From: Catenovulum sediminis
GTDB lineage: Bacteria > Pseudomonadota > Gammaproteobacteria > Enterobacterales > Alteromonadaceae
DNA: 64,000 nucleotides
Assembly (NCBI RefSeq): GCF_040270295.1
Contig: NZ_JBELOE010000064.1
Reading direction: 5' to 3' (one strand)
A program made the position numbers and the translations under genes. Position 1 is the first letter of the stretch; each line of letters begins with the position of its first letter. Shown here piece after piece: positions 16,890 to 25,173 of this stretch. The notes under the pieces are model-generated. The model had not been told where the DNA came from, made no database searches, and worked only from the letters and a program-made list of their open reading frames with translations.

Positions 16890-18473
16890 ATGAGAACAAG
16901 TAAAATAGTAGATAAATGGGGCAACCCCATTAATGTTGAACTAGACGAACCGCAAACCGAATCAAGCGCGAAACTGGCCCAATTACATAACCACTATGGC
17001 GATCACCCCAGCGGGGGGTTAACCCCAGCTAAAGCCGCCAGTATTTTACGATCGGCCGAGCGCGGCCAGCTCATTGCCCAGTGTGAACTCGCCGAAGACA
17101 TAGAAGAAAAAGACGCCCACGTACAATCAGAGCTAGGCAAACGCCGCCTCGCTATGCAGTCAGTACCTTGGAATATAGTGCCGCCACCAAACGCCAGCGC
17201 AGCCGAACAGCGCGACGCTGAAATGATAGAAGAGCTTTTGCGCAACGCCACTTGGTTAGACGAAGCCATATTTGATGCAGGCGACGGCATATTAAAAGGC
17301 TTTAGCAACCAAGAACTAATATGGGACTTTTACGACAACACCCATGTTATTGAGGCGTGTGAATATCGCGATCCGTCTTGGTTTCAAGTAAACCCAGACA
17401 ACCGCAACGAAATAACACTGCGCGACGGCTCGCACCAAGGCGAAGCGCTGCGGCCATTTGGCTGGTTGGCCCATCAACATAAATCAAAATCTGGCTATTT
17501 ATCGCGCCACGGTTTAATTCGTGTTTTAGTCTGGCCATTCTTATTTAAAAATTATTCTGTGCGCGATTTAGCCGAGTTTTTAGAGATATATGGTTTACCG
17601 CTGCGCTTAGGTAAATACCCAGCCGGAGCCAACGAAAAAGAAAAAATGACTTTGCTGCGTGCGGTTATGAGCATAGGCCATAACGCGGGCGGTATCATCC
17701 CAAAAGGCATGGAGCTTGAATTTGAAAAAGCGGCCGATGGTGCCAGCGATCCATTCATCGCCATGATTAATTGGTGTGAAAAATCGCAAAGCAAAGCCAT
17801 TTTAGGCGGCACATTAACCAGCCAAGCCGACGGTAAAACCAGCACTAATGCGCTAGGAAATGTACACAACGAAGTGCGCACCGAAATACGCGATGCCGAT
17901 TTAAAGCAACTGCAAAACACCTTAACACGCGATATTGTTTACCCACTTTACGCGCTAAATGGCAAAACATACCAAAACCCACGCCGATGCCCACGCTTTG
18001 AATTTGATACAACAGAGCCTGAAGACATAGCGAAATTAGCCGACCCACTTTCCAAATTTGTTGAAATGGGTATGCGCATACCAACCCAGTGGCTACACGA
18101 AAAAACCAAAATACCCATTGCGACCAAAGACGAAGCTGTACTGAGTTTAAATAGCAGTTTTACCAATGCCAAACCCGCAGTTAATACAACCCAGCTCAAA
18201 GGCTTTGCCGCCTTGCGCCGCGAAAGCATAGAGCCGTTTGCCGACCAAGTAGCGATAGAGCAAGCGCTGGATAGTTTAAGTGCGGGCGAATTTGACCAGC
18301 AAATGATCGCCATTTTAAAACCGATATTTGACGCAGCCGAACACAACCCCGAAAGCTTAAAAGCGCAATTAAGCCAAGTATGGCCACAAATGGATGATGC
18401 CGAGTTTACTCAACGCTTAGCGCAAGTATTGTTTGTCGGTGAGCTGTGGGGGCAAATAAATGCCGACAGTTAA
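16890..18473 (+). CDS. Portal protein (DUF935, Mu gp29)
   Basis: 527 aa, normal for the Mu gp29 portal family. Typical stretches are SILRSAERGQLIAQCELAEDIEEKDAHVQSELGKRRLA near the N-terminus and RDPSWFQ...LPLRLGKYPAG in the middle. It forms the dodecameric DNA-entry vertex. Its 3' end overlaps the F-like head morphogenesis gene by 14 bp. Confidence 0.93.
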   Translation: MRTSKIVDKWGNPINVELDEPQTESSAKLAQLHNHYGDHPSGGLTPAKAASILRSAERGQLIAQCELAEDIEEKDAHVQSELGKRRLAMQSVPWNIVPPPNASAAEQRDAEMIEELLRNATWLDEAIFDAGDGILKGFSNQELIWDFYDNTHVIEACEYRDPSWFQVNPDNRNEITLRDGSHQGEALRPFGWLAHQHKSKSGYLSRHGLIRVLVWPFLFKNYSVRDLAEFLEIYGLPLRLGKYPAGANEKEKMTLLRAVMSIGHNAGGIIPKGMELEFEKAADGASDPFIAMINWCEKSQSKAILGGTLTSQADGKTSTNALGNVHNEVRTEIRDADLKQLQNTLTRDIVYPLYALNGKTYQNPRRCPRFEFDTTEPEDIAKLADPLSKFVEMGMRIPTQWLHEKTKIPIATKDEAVLSLNSSFTNAKPAVNTTQLKGFAALRRESIEPFADQVAIEQALDSLSAGEFDQQMIAILKPIFDAAEHNPESLKAQLSQVWPQMDDAEFTQRLAQVLFVGELWGQINADS

Positions 18474-19824
18474 TTTGCAAACAGCCTTTCAACAAAGCCC
18501 AAAAGATGCGGTTGCTTATTTTCGCTCAAAAGGTTTTGTCGTATCGGATAACTGGTGGGAAGTATGGCAGCGTAGCCATGCCACTGCCTTTACGGTAGCT
18601 AAAGCAATGCGAACCGATGTGCTGGAAGATATACGCCAAGGTTTAGACCAAGCGTTAACGCAAGGCAAAACGGCTAAACAATTTACCGATGAGCTTGCCC
18701 CGCTTTTACAAAAAAAAGGTTGGTGGGGCAAACAAGTTTGGGCCGACAACCAAGGCAATGCACGCGAAGTGCAACTGGGCAGCTACCATCGCCTGCGCAA
18801 TATGTACCGCATTAATTTGCAAACTGCCTATATGTCGGGCCGTTACCGCCGCCAATTGGCAAGCGCAAAAACGCGTCCGTACTGGATGTATGTTGCCATA
18901 TTAGACGGCCAAACCCGCCCAACGCACCGCAAACTAAATGGTAAAGTTTTTAGGTATGACGACCCAATATGGCAAGTAATATACCCACCTAATGGCTGGG
19001 GCTGCCGTTGCCGCGTGCGTGCATTGAGCGCAAAACAAATAGAGCGCATGGGAATACAAGTTGAAAACGGCCAGCCGTATATCCAAGACATTCAAGCCGA
19101 GGCGGGTATTGATAAAACCACAGGCGAAGCAATACAGGTAGAGCATAAACAGATTAATTTACCGGATGGCACAACTATGCGGCCCGATGTGGGTTGGGCA
19201 TATAACCCAGGTGAAGCCGCATTTGGAACAGACATGGCCATAGCGCAAAAAATTGGCCGTGTGCAAGATGTTGAATTGCGTAGCCAAACCATACAAGCGT
19301 TAAATAATAGCCCAGAGCGTGAATCTGTTTTTAAAGATTGGGTGAAAAAAAGGCTTGAACGGATAGACGCGTTTCAGTCTGCTCAAAAAGCAAAAGACCT
19401 AGACAAGCTAAGAGCGTTTGGCCCCAACCCCAATGATAAAACGGTACTTGGCTTTTTACCTGACGACGTATATGCATATTTGAGCGAGCGAAATATAAAG
19501 CCTGCACGGGCTATTGTTATCAGCGAAAGAACTTTGGCTCATGCAAATAGTGTTAAGCACAAAGACACGGACGTTCATCTTGACCTTGAGCAATATAATC
19601 AATTGGTGAATTGGATTAATCAATCCAATGCGCAAGTGTTGTTTGAACCTGAGCGTGGCGATCTTGTATACATTGTTCGTCAAGGGAGAGAATCAATAAA
19701 GATTGTTGTTGGTTTTAATAAAAAAGGCAGTGACGGATTAGATGCTTTTGTGAACGCCTATCGCAGCAAAACAGAAGATATTGATAAAGCGATAGCAGGA
19801 AACATTTTTGAAATTGTGCGGTAG
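18460..19824 (+). CDS. F-like head morphogenesis protein with C-terminal nuclease-like domain
   Basis: 454 aa. Residues 1-200 are the Mu gpF/SPP1 gp7 head-morphogenesis domain (MYVAILDGQTRPTHRKLNGKVF...PPNGWGCRCRVRAL). The C-terminal about 135 residues (from FLPDDVYAYLSERN) have the layout of the phage PBECR domains, related to barnase/EndoU/colicin/RelE nucleases (ARAIVISERTLAHANSVKHKD). These domains occur fused to F-like proteins and may be injected toxins. The last bases lie inside a tRNA-like fold on the other strand. Confidence 0.88.
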   Translation: MPTVNLQTAFQQSPKDAVAYFRSKGFVVSDNWWEVWQRSHATAFTVAKAMRTDVLEDIRQGLDQALTQGKTAKQFTDELAPLLQKKGWWGKQVWADNQGNAREVQLGSYHRLRNMYRINLQTAYMSGRYRRQLASAKTRPYWMYVAILDGQTRPTHRKLNGKVFRYDDPIWQVIYPPNGWGCRCRVRALSAKQIERMGIQVENGQPYIQDIQAEAGIDKTTGEAIQVEHKQINLPDGTTMRPDVGWAYNPGEAAFGTDMAIAQKIGRVQDVELRSQTIQALNNSPERESVFKDWVKKRLERIDAFQSAQKAKDLDKLRAFGPNPNDKTVLGFLPDDVYAYLSERNIKPARAIVISERTLAHANSVKHKDTDVHLDLEQYNQLVNWINQSNAQVLFEPERGDLVYIVRQGRESIKIVVGFNKKGSDGLDAFVNAYRSKTEDIDKAIAGNIFEIVR

Positions 19825-19898
19825 TGCAGGAATCGAACCTACATCAATACGTGGCCTTTTCAGGCTTGTACCCCGTTACCAATCCGGGCAACCACCGC
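19817..19898 (-). tRNA. tRNA-like element (atypical, possibly degenerate)
   Basis: On the minus strand the ends pair over 7 bp (GCGGTGG/CTACCGC with one G-U). A CCCG/CGGG D-arm with GG in the loop and a T-arm GTAGG-TTCGATT-CCTGC are clear. The anticodon arm is poor: GCC/GGC closes a 6-base TGAAAA loop, so no normal 5-bp stem or certain anticodon exists, and the variable region is long. CCA is not encoded. It lies antisense to the end of the F-like gene, including its stop codon. It could be a decaying tRNA or a tRNA-mimic RNA. Confidence 0.5.
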
Positions 19899-19934
19899 AT
19901 ATTTATAATAGTTTAAATTTTAGGCATAAACAAT

Positions 19935-20390
19935 ATGAGCAATCAAATACACGTAGAACACAACAGCACAGCCGTTATTGATATTTTACAACGAATAACC
20001 GACAAAACGGACGACTTAACCGAAGCCATGCAAGAAGTCGCTGCAACACTGGAAGATGCTGCCGAGCAAGCTTTTAAAGATGAACGCGCACCGACAGGCG
20101 AACCTTGGGAGGCATTAAGCGACAACTATTTAAAACAAAACCCAAAACGTGTAGGCGGTCAAATACTGCAAGCATCAGGCGGTTTAGCAGCCAGTATAGA
20201 ATCCGACTATGGAAGCGATTGGGCAAGTGTCGGTAGTAACAAAGTGTATGCGGCCATTCACCAGTTTGGTGGTACGCCAAATATGCCAGTTGGCCCGCGC
20301 AATATTCCAGCTCGCCCTTACCTTGGTTTAGATAGCCAATCCGAAAATGATTTATTAGACATATTGGGCGAATTTTTACTGGATGATTAA
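19935..20390 (+). CDS. Virion morphogenesis protein (Mu gpG family)
   Basis: 151 aa. It matches the phage virion morphogenesis family (Mu gpG): N-terminal helices, EPWEALSDNYL, and the conserved AAIHQFGGTPNMPVGPRNIPARPYLGL segment near the C-terminus. The family functions in head completion or tail attachment. A terminator follows immediately, so it ends the first late transcript. Confidence 0.92.
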   Translation: MSNQIHVEHNSTAVIDILQRITDKTDDLTEAMQEVAATLEDAAEQAFKDERAPTGEPWEALSDNYLKQNPKRVGGQILQASGGLAASIESDYGSDWASVGSNKVYAAIHQFGGTPNMPVGPRNIPARPYLGLDSQSENDLLDILGEFLLDD

Positions 20391-20392
20391 AA

Positions 20393-20427
20393 AGCGCTAA
20401 AACGCTCTAAATCGCGTTTTAAGCGCT
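20393..20427 (+). terminator. Terminator after the first late block
   Basis: AGCGCTAAAACGC (20393-20405) pairs with GCGTTTTAAGCGCT (20414-20427) with one bulge and an 8-base loop. A T-rich stretch follows. It separates the gpG gene from the protease transcript. Confidence 0.65.
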
Positions 20428-20563
20428 CCATTTATTTTTTGCTTGTCATTGAGTGATTTAAAGTGAAACAATAGCTCAGAAATCGACAGAAATTCAAACA
20501 GCAACATTTCCGCAGCGCTTTTTTACCCCACACGCCAAAAACCAACCAATAACCATTAAAAAG

Positions 20564-20585
20564 CTTTAACTCAGGTTATATGACC
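20564..20585 (+). promoter_or_regulatory. Candidate Mor-family site, second late promoter
   Basis: It contains TAAC-N4-GTTA (20567-20578) within a 22-bp stretch matching 12952-12973 at 18 positions. It lies in the 273-bp gap after a terminator and 79 bp before the protease ATG. This supports a second late transcript for protease, scaffold and capsid. Confidence 0.6.
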
Positions 20586-20663
20586 TAATCAGCTTCAGCG
20601 CATTAACCTACAGCTCAATCGAATTGATTTGTTTAATCAAGATCACGGTTTAGGAGCTGAATC

Positions 20664-21767
20664 ATGTTTGAAAACCCGCTTGCCATATTAACCGCAACTC
20701 AACTGCCGGGCATGGCTGTATTAACCAGCGAGTTAAATACAGCAGATAACGACGGCTGGGTGCAGTTGTTGCCCGATGGCGAGTTTAGTGCGATAGATGG
20801 CCGCCCACATGATGTACCCAATAAAAAATGGAAGTTAACCCCAGAGCGCGCACAGCAACTAATTAACCAAGCGCAATTGCGCGCAAACGACTTAGTAATT
20901 GATTACGAACACCAAACCCTACAAGCCGACAAAAACGGCAATCCAGCACCAGCCAGTGGCTTTTTTAAAGATATGGAATATCGCCCGGGCAAGGGGTTGT
21001 ACATAAAACCCAAGTGGACAGAACGCGCCCAAGCCTTTTTAAAAAACGGCGAGTATCGCTATATCTCTGCTGTTTTTCCATATGACAAAACCACAGGTGA
21101 GCCAACTGAAATAAGAATGGCGGCACTTACTAATTACCCAGGACTAGACGGCATGGACGCTATTGCTGCTTTAGCCGCTGAAAAATTTACCCAACACCAA
21201 CCCAACACGGGAGCACCCGAAATGAATAAGCACTTAAAAAACTTACTGGCAAAACTCGGTATAGAAGTAACTGGCGATATGACCGACGAACAAGGCCAAG
21301 CCGCGTTAACTGCATTGGCAGGTATACAAGCCAAAGCGCAGCAAGCAGACGAGTTAACCGAAACGGTCGCAGCATTAAAAGCAAATCCGGGCAATGTCGA
21401 TTTAGCCCAATATGTACCTATTTCAACTTACAACGCAGTTGTCGGTGAACTGGCAGTATTGCGCCAAGACTCAAACACCCAGTCGATTGAAAGCTTGATT
21501 GCTGACGCTCAAGCCGACGGCAAAATTGTCGCTGCTGAAACGGATTATTTAACCAAGCTTGGTAAAGAAAATGGCGTTGCAGTTTTAAAGGGCGTGCTTG
21601 ATGCACGACCAGCGATTGCCGCATTAAAAGGCAAACAAACCCAAGACACTAAACCTAAAGGCGATAACGAGCAAAACGAACAGCTAACCACTGAGGATTT
21701 AGCCGTGCTTAAAGCAACAGGTTTAAGTGAATCTGAATTTTTAGCAGCACGCAAAGCTCAGGCGTAA
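20664..21767 (+). CDS. Prohead protease with in-frame scaffold (Mu gpI)
   Basis: 367 aa. The N-terminal about 180 residues are a Mu gpI-type protease (DGRPHDVPNKKWKLTPERAQQL, LVIDYEHQTLQ, SAVFPYDKTTGEPTEIRMAALTNYPGLDGM). The remainder is the scaffold part, rich in A, Q, K and E. The family is a serine protease that removes scaffold during capsid maturation. GGAG lies before the ATG. An internal start for the scaffold alone is visible at 21222. Confidence 0.9.
   Translation: MFENPLAILTATQLPGMAVLTSELNTADNDGWVQLLPDGEFSAIDGRPHDVPNKKWKLTPERAQQLINQAQLRANDLVIDYEHQTLQADKNGNPAPASGFFKDMEYRPGKGLYIKPKWTERAQAFLKNGEYRYISAVFPYDKTTGEPTEIRMAALTNYPGLDGMDAIAALAAEKFTQHQPNTGAPEMNKHLKNLLAKLGIEVTGDMTDEQGQAALTALAGIQAKAQQADELTETVAALKANPGNVDLAQYVPISTYNAVVGELAVLRQDSNTQSIESLIADAQADGKIVAAETDYLTKLGKENGVAVLKGVLDARPAIAALKGKQTQDTKPKGDNEQNEQLTTEDLAVLKATGLSESEFLAARKAQA
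21222..21767 (+). CDS. Scaffold protein from an internal start (Mu gpZ-like)
   Basis: An in-frame ATG at 21222 follows GGGAG (21209-21213) and opens a 181-aa product identical to the C-terminal half of the protease. It has helical, charged composition (MNKHLKNLLAKLGIEV...). Mu makes scaffold Z in the same way inside gene I. The RBS and the domain boundary support this; expression is inferred. Confidence 0.7.
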   Translation: MNKHLKNLLAKLGIEVTGDMTDEQGQAALTALAGIQAKAQQADELTETVAALKANPGNVDLAQYVPISTYNAVVGELAVLRQDSNTQSIESLIADAQADGKIVAAETDYLTKLGKENGVAVLKGVLDARPAIAALKGKQTQDTKPKGDNEQNEQLTTEDLAVLKATGLSESEFLAARKAQA

Positions 21768-21813
21768 GCCAAAGCTTTACTGAACATCAACTCGAAAAGT
21801 AAAGGTAAAGACT

Positions 21814-22188
21814 ATGCCAGCAAGAAGACAAAGCGGTAAACGCGCATATCCGGTAAAAGCCGGTGCGGTATTAACAGGTAATCGCCCTGTGTTATTGGCC
21901 GCAGGTTTGGCCATTGCAGTAACGGATAACAACTCGGCCTTAAGCGCAGGTGTTGCAACCATGCTCGCAGATAACGAAAACGGTGCGGATAGCGCAATTA
22001 TGGTGGAAGTAGACACAGGCGAGCATAAGTTTATCAGTGCAGATATCACCATAGATGATGTAGGCAGCGATGCGTATTTTGTGGACGACTTAAATGTGTC
22101 GATAGACAGCAGCACCAATACACGCGCCCCAGCCGGAAAAATCACTCAAGTGGATTCAGACGGCGTGTGGGTTGAGCTTGGTGTTTAA
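21814..22188 (+). CDS. Probable capsid cement/decoration protein
   Basis: 124 aa, all-beta in appearance, with alternating hydrophobic residues and glycines and ending WVELGV. It sits between scaffold and major capsid protein, where many phages encode a head decoration or DUF2190-like protein. No family motif is certain, so position and composition are the main evidence. Confidence 0.6.
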   Translation: MPARRQSGKRAYPVKAGAVLTGNRPVLLAAGLAIAVTDNNSALSAGVATMLADNENGADSAIMVEVDTGEHKFISADITIDDVGSDAYFVDDLNVSIDSSTNTRAPAGKITQVDSDGVWVELGV

Positions 22189-22236
22189 CGCCAACTTAAA
22201 CAGCAATTAAACGAATTTAAAGATTAGGAGCCAGCA

Positions 22237-23130
22237 ATGGACATTACTAAACAAACCTTATCGTCACTTTATACCGCAGTAAACGCCGCATTTGCGCGCG
22301 GTTTAGCCATGCACTCTCCACAATGGGCGAGCATTGCAACCGAAATGCCTAGCTCTACCAGCCAAGAAAATTACGACTGGCTGGGCGAGTTTTCATCATT
22401 AAAAGAATGGATTGGTGCACGACAAATAAACAAAGCTAAAACGTACAGTTATGTCATTAAGAATGTAAAGCACGAAGGCACTGAAGGTATCCCAGCGGAT
22501 TACATAGAAGATAACCGCTATCCAAATTTAATGAAAAAATTTGAAGACATGGGCTATGCCGCACAAACACACCCTGATCAACTTGTTTTTGCATTATTAG
22601 CAAACGGCTTTACCCAAACATGTTACGACGGCCAAAACTTTTTTGATACCGACCACCCAGTTGGTAAAGAAGGCCAAGAAGAATCAGTTTCAAATATGCA
22701 AGCGGGTTCAAACCCCGCATGGTTTTTGTTAGACACGCGCCGCCCATTAAAACCGTTAATTTTTCAAAAACGCCGCGACTATCGCTTACAAGCTAAAACC
22801 GACGCAGGCAATTCAGATCACGTATTTATGACAGATGAGTACTTATACGGTGTAGATGCGCGGGTAAACGCGGGCTTTGGATTTTGGCAATTAGCCTTTG
22901 GTTCGAAAGCCACGCTAGACGAAGACAATTTTAACAGCGCAATGGAAACCATGATGGGCTACAAGTCAGACCAAGGACGCAAGCTAGGTGTCATGCCTAA
23001 TCTGCTTGTGGTTGGCCCTAAAAACCGCGCTAAAGCAAAAGCCGTGATTGAAGCCGAAAACAAAGCACAAGGCGAAAGTAATACCAACTACAAAGCCGTT
23101 GAAGTGTTAGTTGTGCCTTGGCTTGATTAA
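22237..23130 (+). CDS. Major capsid protein (Mu gpT family)
   Basis: 297 aa. It matches Mu gpT: N-terminal LSSLYTAVNAAFARGL, YDWLGEFSSLKEWIGAR and the FDTDHPVG segment. It forms the icosahedral shell. GGAG lies upstream of the ATG. The length is about that of Mu gpT (305 aa). Confidence 0.95.
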   Translation: MDITKQTLSSLYTAVNAAFARGLAMHSPQWASIATEMPSSTSQENYDWLGEFSSLKEWIGARQINKAKTYSYVIKNVKHEGTEGIPADYIEDNRYPNLMKKFEDMGYAAQTHPDQLVFALLANGFTQTCYDGQNFFDTDHPVGKEGQEESVSNMQAGSNPAWFLLDTRRPLKPLIFQKRRDYRLQAKTDAGNSDHVFMTDEYLYGVDARVNAGFGFWQLAFGSKATLDEDNFNSAMETMMGYKSDQGRKLGVMPNLLVVGPKNRAKAKAVIEAENKAQGESNTNYKAVEVLVVPWLD

Positions 23131-23214
23131 CAACCCTTGGAGCAGGCACAAGGACGAACCTTGGGCAAGGCAGCCCATTTTTTAAACTAAATCTGAACAT
23201 AGGAAAAACATGAA

Positions 23215-23475
23215 ATGGCGAAACGCTTACAAATACTTTGCAGTGCACCTACTGGCTATCGCCGAGGCGGCGTCAAACTCAACAATGGTGTTAACCAGAT
23301 TGCGGCAGATAAGTTTACCCAAACGCAAATGCAGCAACTCAAAGCTGATCCGAAACTCAGCGTATCTGAAATTGAAGATAAAGCAGATTCAAGTGCAGAT
23401 TCGTCGGGGAACGTGGACGGTGACACATCATCAAGCCGTGTAACTCGTAAATCGAAAGCAACTGCCGCGGAGTAA
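23215..23475 (+). CDS. HI1506-related head/tail-joining region protein (Mu gp35-like)
   Basis: 86 aa. The N-terminus LQILCSAPTGYRRGGVKLNNGVNQI with a following QMQQLKADPKLSV segment matches the HI1506/gp35 family of Mu-like prophages. The C-terminus is polar and acidic. The start was chosen at 23215 over a shadow frame at 23210. It lies between the capsid and gp36 genes, in the expected order. Confidence 0.85.
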   Translation: MAKRLQILCSAPTGYRRGGVKLNNGVNQIAADKFTQTQMQQLKADPKLSVSEIEDKADSSADSSGNVDGDTSSSRVTRKSKATAAE

Positions 23476-23481
23476 CCCAAT

Positions 23482-23901
23482 ATGTATGCGACTCTAGTGG
23501 ATATGGTTGCCCGTTTCGGTGAAGACGAGCTTATTTTACTCGCTCAGCGCGACGACAGCAGTGTTGAGTTTGATGAAGTTGTAAATCAAGCATTGCAAGA
23601 CGCAACCGCCGAAATTAACGGCTATATCGCGGGTCGCTATACATTGCCACTTGCGCAAATACCCGAAGTTTTAAAACGTAACTGTTGCGATATAGCGCGC
23701 TATCTATTAAGTGACGACCGCGCGCCCGAGCAAGTCGAAAAACGCTATAACGCAACCATTAGTTTTTTACGTTCGGTTGGTAAAGGCGAGCTGAGTTTAG
23801 GCTTGTCGAACAACCAACCCAGCGAAAATGTTGGCACAGTTGCAGTGATTATGTCAGACGGCCACACATTCAGCCGCCAAAAAAGCAAAGGGTTTATCTA
23901 A
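23482..23901 (+). CDS. DUF1320 head-tail protein (Mu gp36)
   Basis: 139 aa. It matches the DUF1320/gp36 family (MYATLVDMVARFGEDELILLAQRDD at the start, EINGYIAGRYTLPL in the middle, C-terminal SFLRSVGKGELSLGL). It is an adaptor of the head-to-tail connection. It overlaps the gp37-like gene by one base. Confidence 0.92.
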   Translation: MYATLVDMVARFGEDELILLAQRDDSSVEFDEVVNQALQDATAEINGYIAGRYTLPLAQIPEVLKRNCCDIARYLLSDDRAPEQVEKRYNATISFLRSVGKGELSLGLSNNQPSENVGTVAVIMSDGHTFSRQKSKGFI

Positions 23902-24326
23902 TGCTAGAAATTGGCGACAACTACTTAGCGGCAGAGTCGCACTTAATTAGCGTGCTTGAAAAGGTTGAAGGCTTTAAAGATGTTTGTTCAACCAATGATT
24001 TGGCAGAAGTAGAAGAGCGCAGCCAAAAAGCGCCTTGCGCCCATGTTATTTATTTTGGTGACCGTGTACCTGATGTTTCAAATGGCGGTATACAAACCCA
24101 GGTCATGCAAATTTGGCTTGTGGTTATTGCGGTTCGCCAAGGTCGCGACACCAATGCAGAGGCAGGAAAGTTAATACGTGCAACGCTACAGCAACTGCAA
24201 AAAGACAGTTTTGTGCCAAAAATTGGCGCACTTAATCGAGTTAATTCACCCGCAAGGCCGCGCTACACCAAAGGTTTTGCATATTACCCACTGGCGTTTA
24301 GCGTCAATTTTAGACTAAGAGGATAA
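23901..24326 (+). CDS. Gp37-like tail-completion protein
   Basis: 141 aa. It fits the gp37-like family after gp36 in Mu-type gene order: an N-terminal helix, LAEVEERSQKAPCAHVIYFGD, and a C-terminal beta region ending YPLAFSVNFRLRG. It probably forms the tail terminator or stopper. It starts on the last base of the gp36 stop. Confidence 0.85.
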   Translation: MLEIGDNYLAAESHLISVLEKVEGFKDVCSTNDLAEVEERSQKAPCAHVIYFGDRVPDVSNGGIQTQVMQIWLVVIAVRQGRDTNAEAGKLIRATLQQLQKDSFVPKIGALNRVNSPARPRYTKGFAYYPLAFSVNFRLRG

Positions 24327-24330
24327 ACTA

Positions 24331-25086
24331 ATGAACGGTTTATTATTATCAGGCGACATCTTTATTGATCGTTTAAGCGACACAGGTGTGAGCCAGGGCA
24401 AAATCGGCCCTATTAATGTAACGCAATTGGCTATTAATACCCCAAGTGAGCAAGTTACCCGCACATCAAAGAAAAAAGCAACGTACGGCCAGGCGTTAGA
24501 TTCGGTTTCAATTGCTCAGCCGTCAACTGTATCAATTTCAATTGATGACCAGCCAGCAGAGCTATTAGCAATGGCCTTACTTGGTGATATCGCGACTGTA
24601 AATGAAGGCAGTGGTAATGTAACCGATGGTGCGGTAACTATTTTACCTGGTGGTCGTTGGACACAACTGCCACACAAAAACTTAGCCGAAACAGGCATCA
24701 GTGCGAAATTGGCAAGCGATGAAAGTGCGATAACAGCAGATAACTATGAAATTAACTATGCGCTTGGTTTAATTCGTGCAACTGCAGGCGGCTCGCTAGA
24801 AGCGGGTGCAGACATTGAATTAACCTACCAACACAACGCAGTAACCGGCACAAAAGTTAAAGGCGGTATTAAATCGCAAATTCGTATGAATATAACGGGC
24901 GATATGAAAAACCTAGCAACGGGCAAACCAGGTCGTTTAGAGATTTTTGAAGCGACAGTGGCACCAACCGACGCGGTTGATTTTATGGCCAGTGAATTTG
25001 TCAGCACAACTTTGTCGGGTAATTGCAAATTGGTGTCCGGTAAAGACTCACCATTTGAATATACCGACATTACCCCGTCTGAGTAA
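24331..25086 (+). CDS. Probable major tail tube protein
   Basis: 251 aa, mainly beta. It begins SGDIFIDRLSDTGVSQGKIGPINVTQLAI and is rich in T, S and A. It stands directly after gp37 and before the tape measure, the slot of the tail tube protein. No sheath gene is present, which suits a non-contractile tail. The family was not named; the call rests on order and composition. Confidence 0.65.
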   Translation: MNGLLLSGDIFIDRLSDTGVSQGKIGPINVTQLAINTPSEQVTRTSKKKATYGQALDSVSIAQPSTVSISIDDQPAELLAMALLGDIATVNEGSGNVTDGAVTILPGGRWTQLPHKNLAETGISAKLASDESAITADNYEINYALGLIRATAGGSLEAGADIELTYQHNAVTGTKVKGGIKSQIRMNITGDMKNLATGKPGRLEIFEATVAPTDAVDFMASEFVSTTLSGNCKLVSGKDSPFEYTDITPSE

Positions 25087-25105
25087 CACATTTAATTTTT
25101 AAAAG

Positions 25106-25140
25106 AAATATGTAACTAATGAAGGGCTTTTGCCCTTCAT
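25106..25140 (+). terminator. Hairpin between tail tube and tape measure
   Basis: ATGAAGGGC/GCCCTTCAT with a TTTT loop (25119-25140) is a perfect 9-bp hairpin, but no T-run follows. AAATATGTAACT (25106-25117) just before it recurs near the prophage ends. The 87-bp gap leaves no room for a tail-assembly chaperone gene. Confidence 0.5.
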
Positions 25141-25173
25141 CTATTCCGTTAAATACGTGCTGTTAGGTGAATT

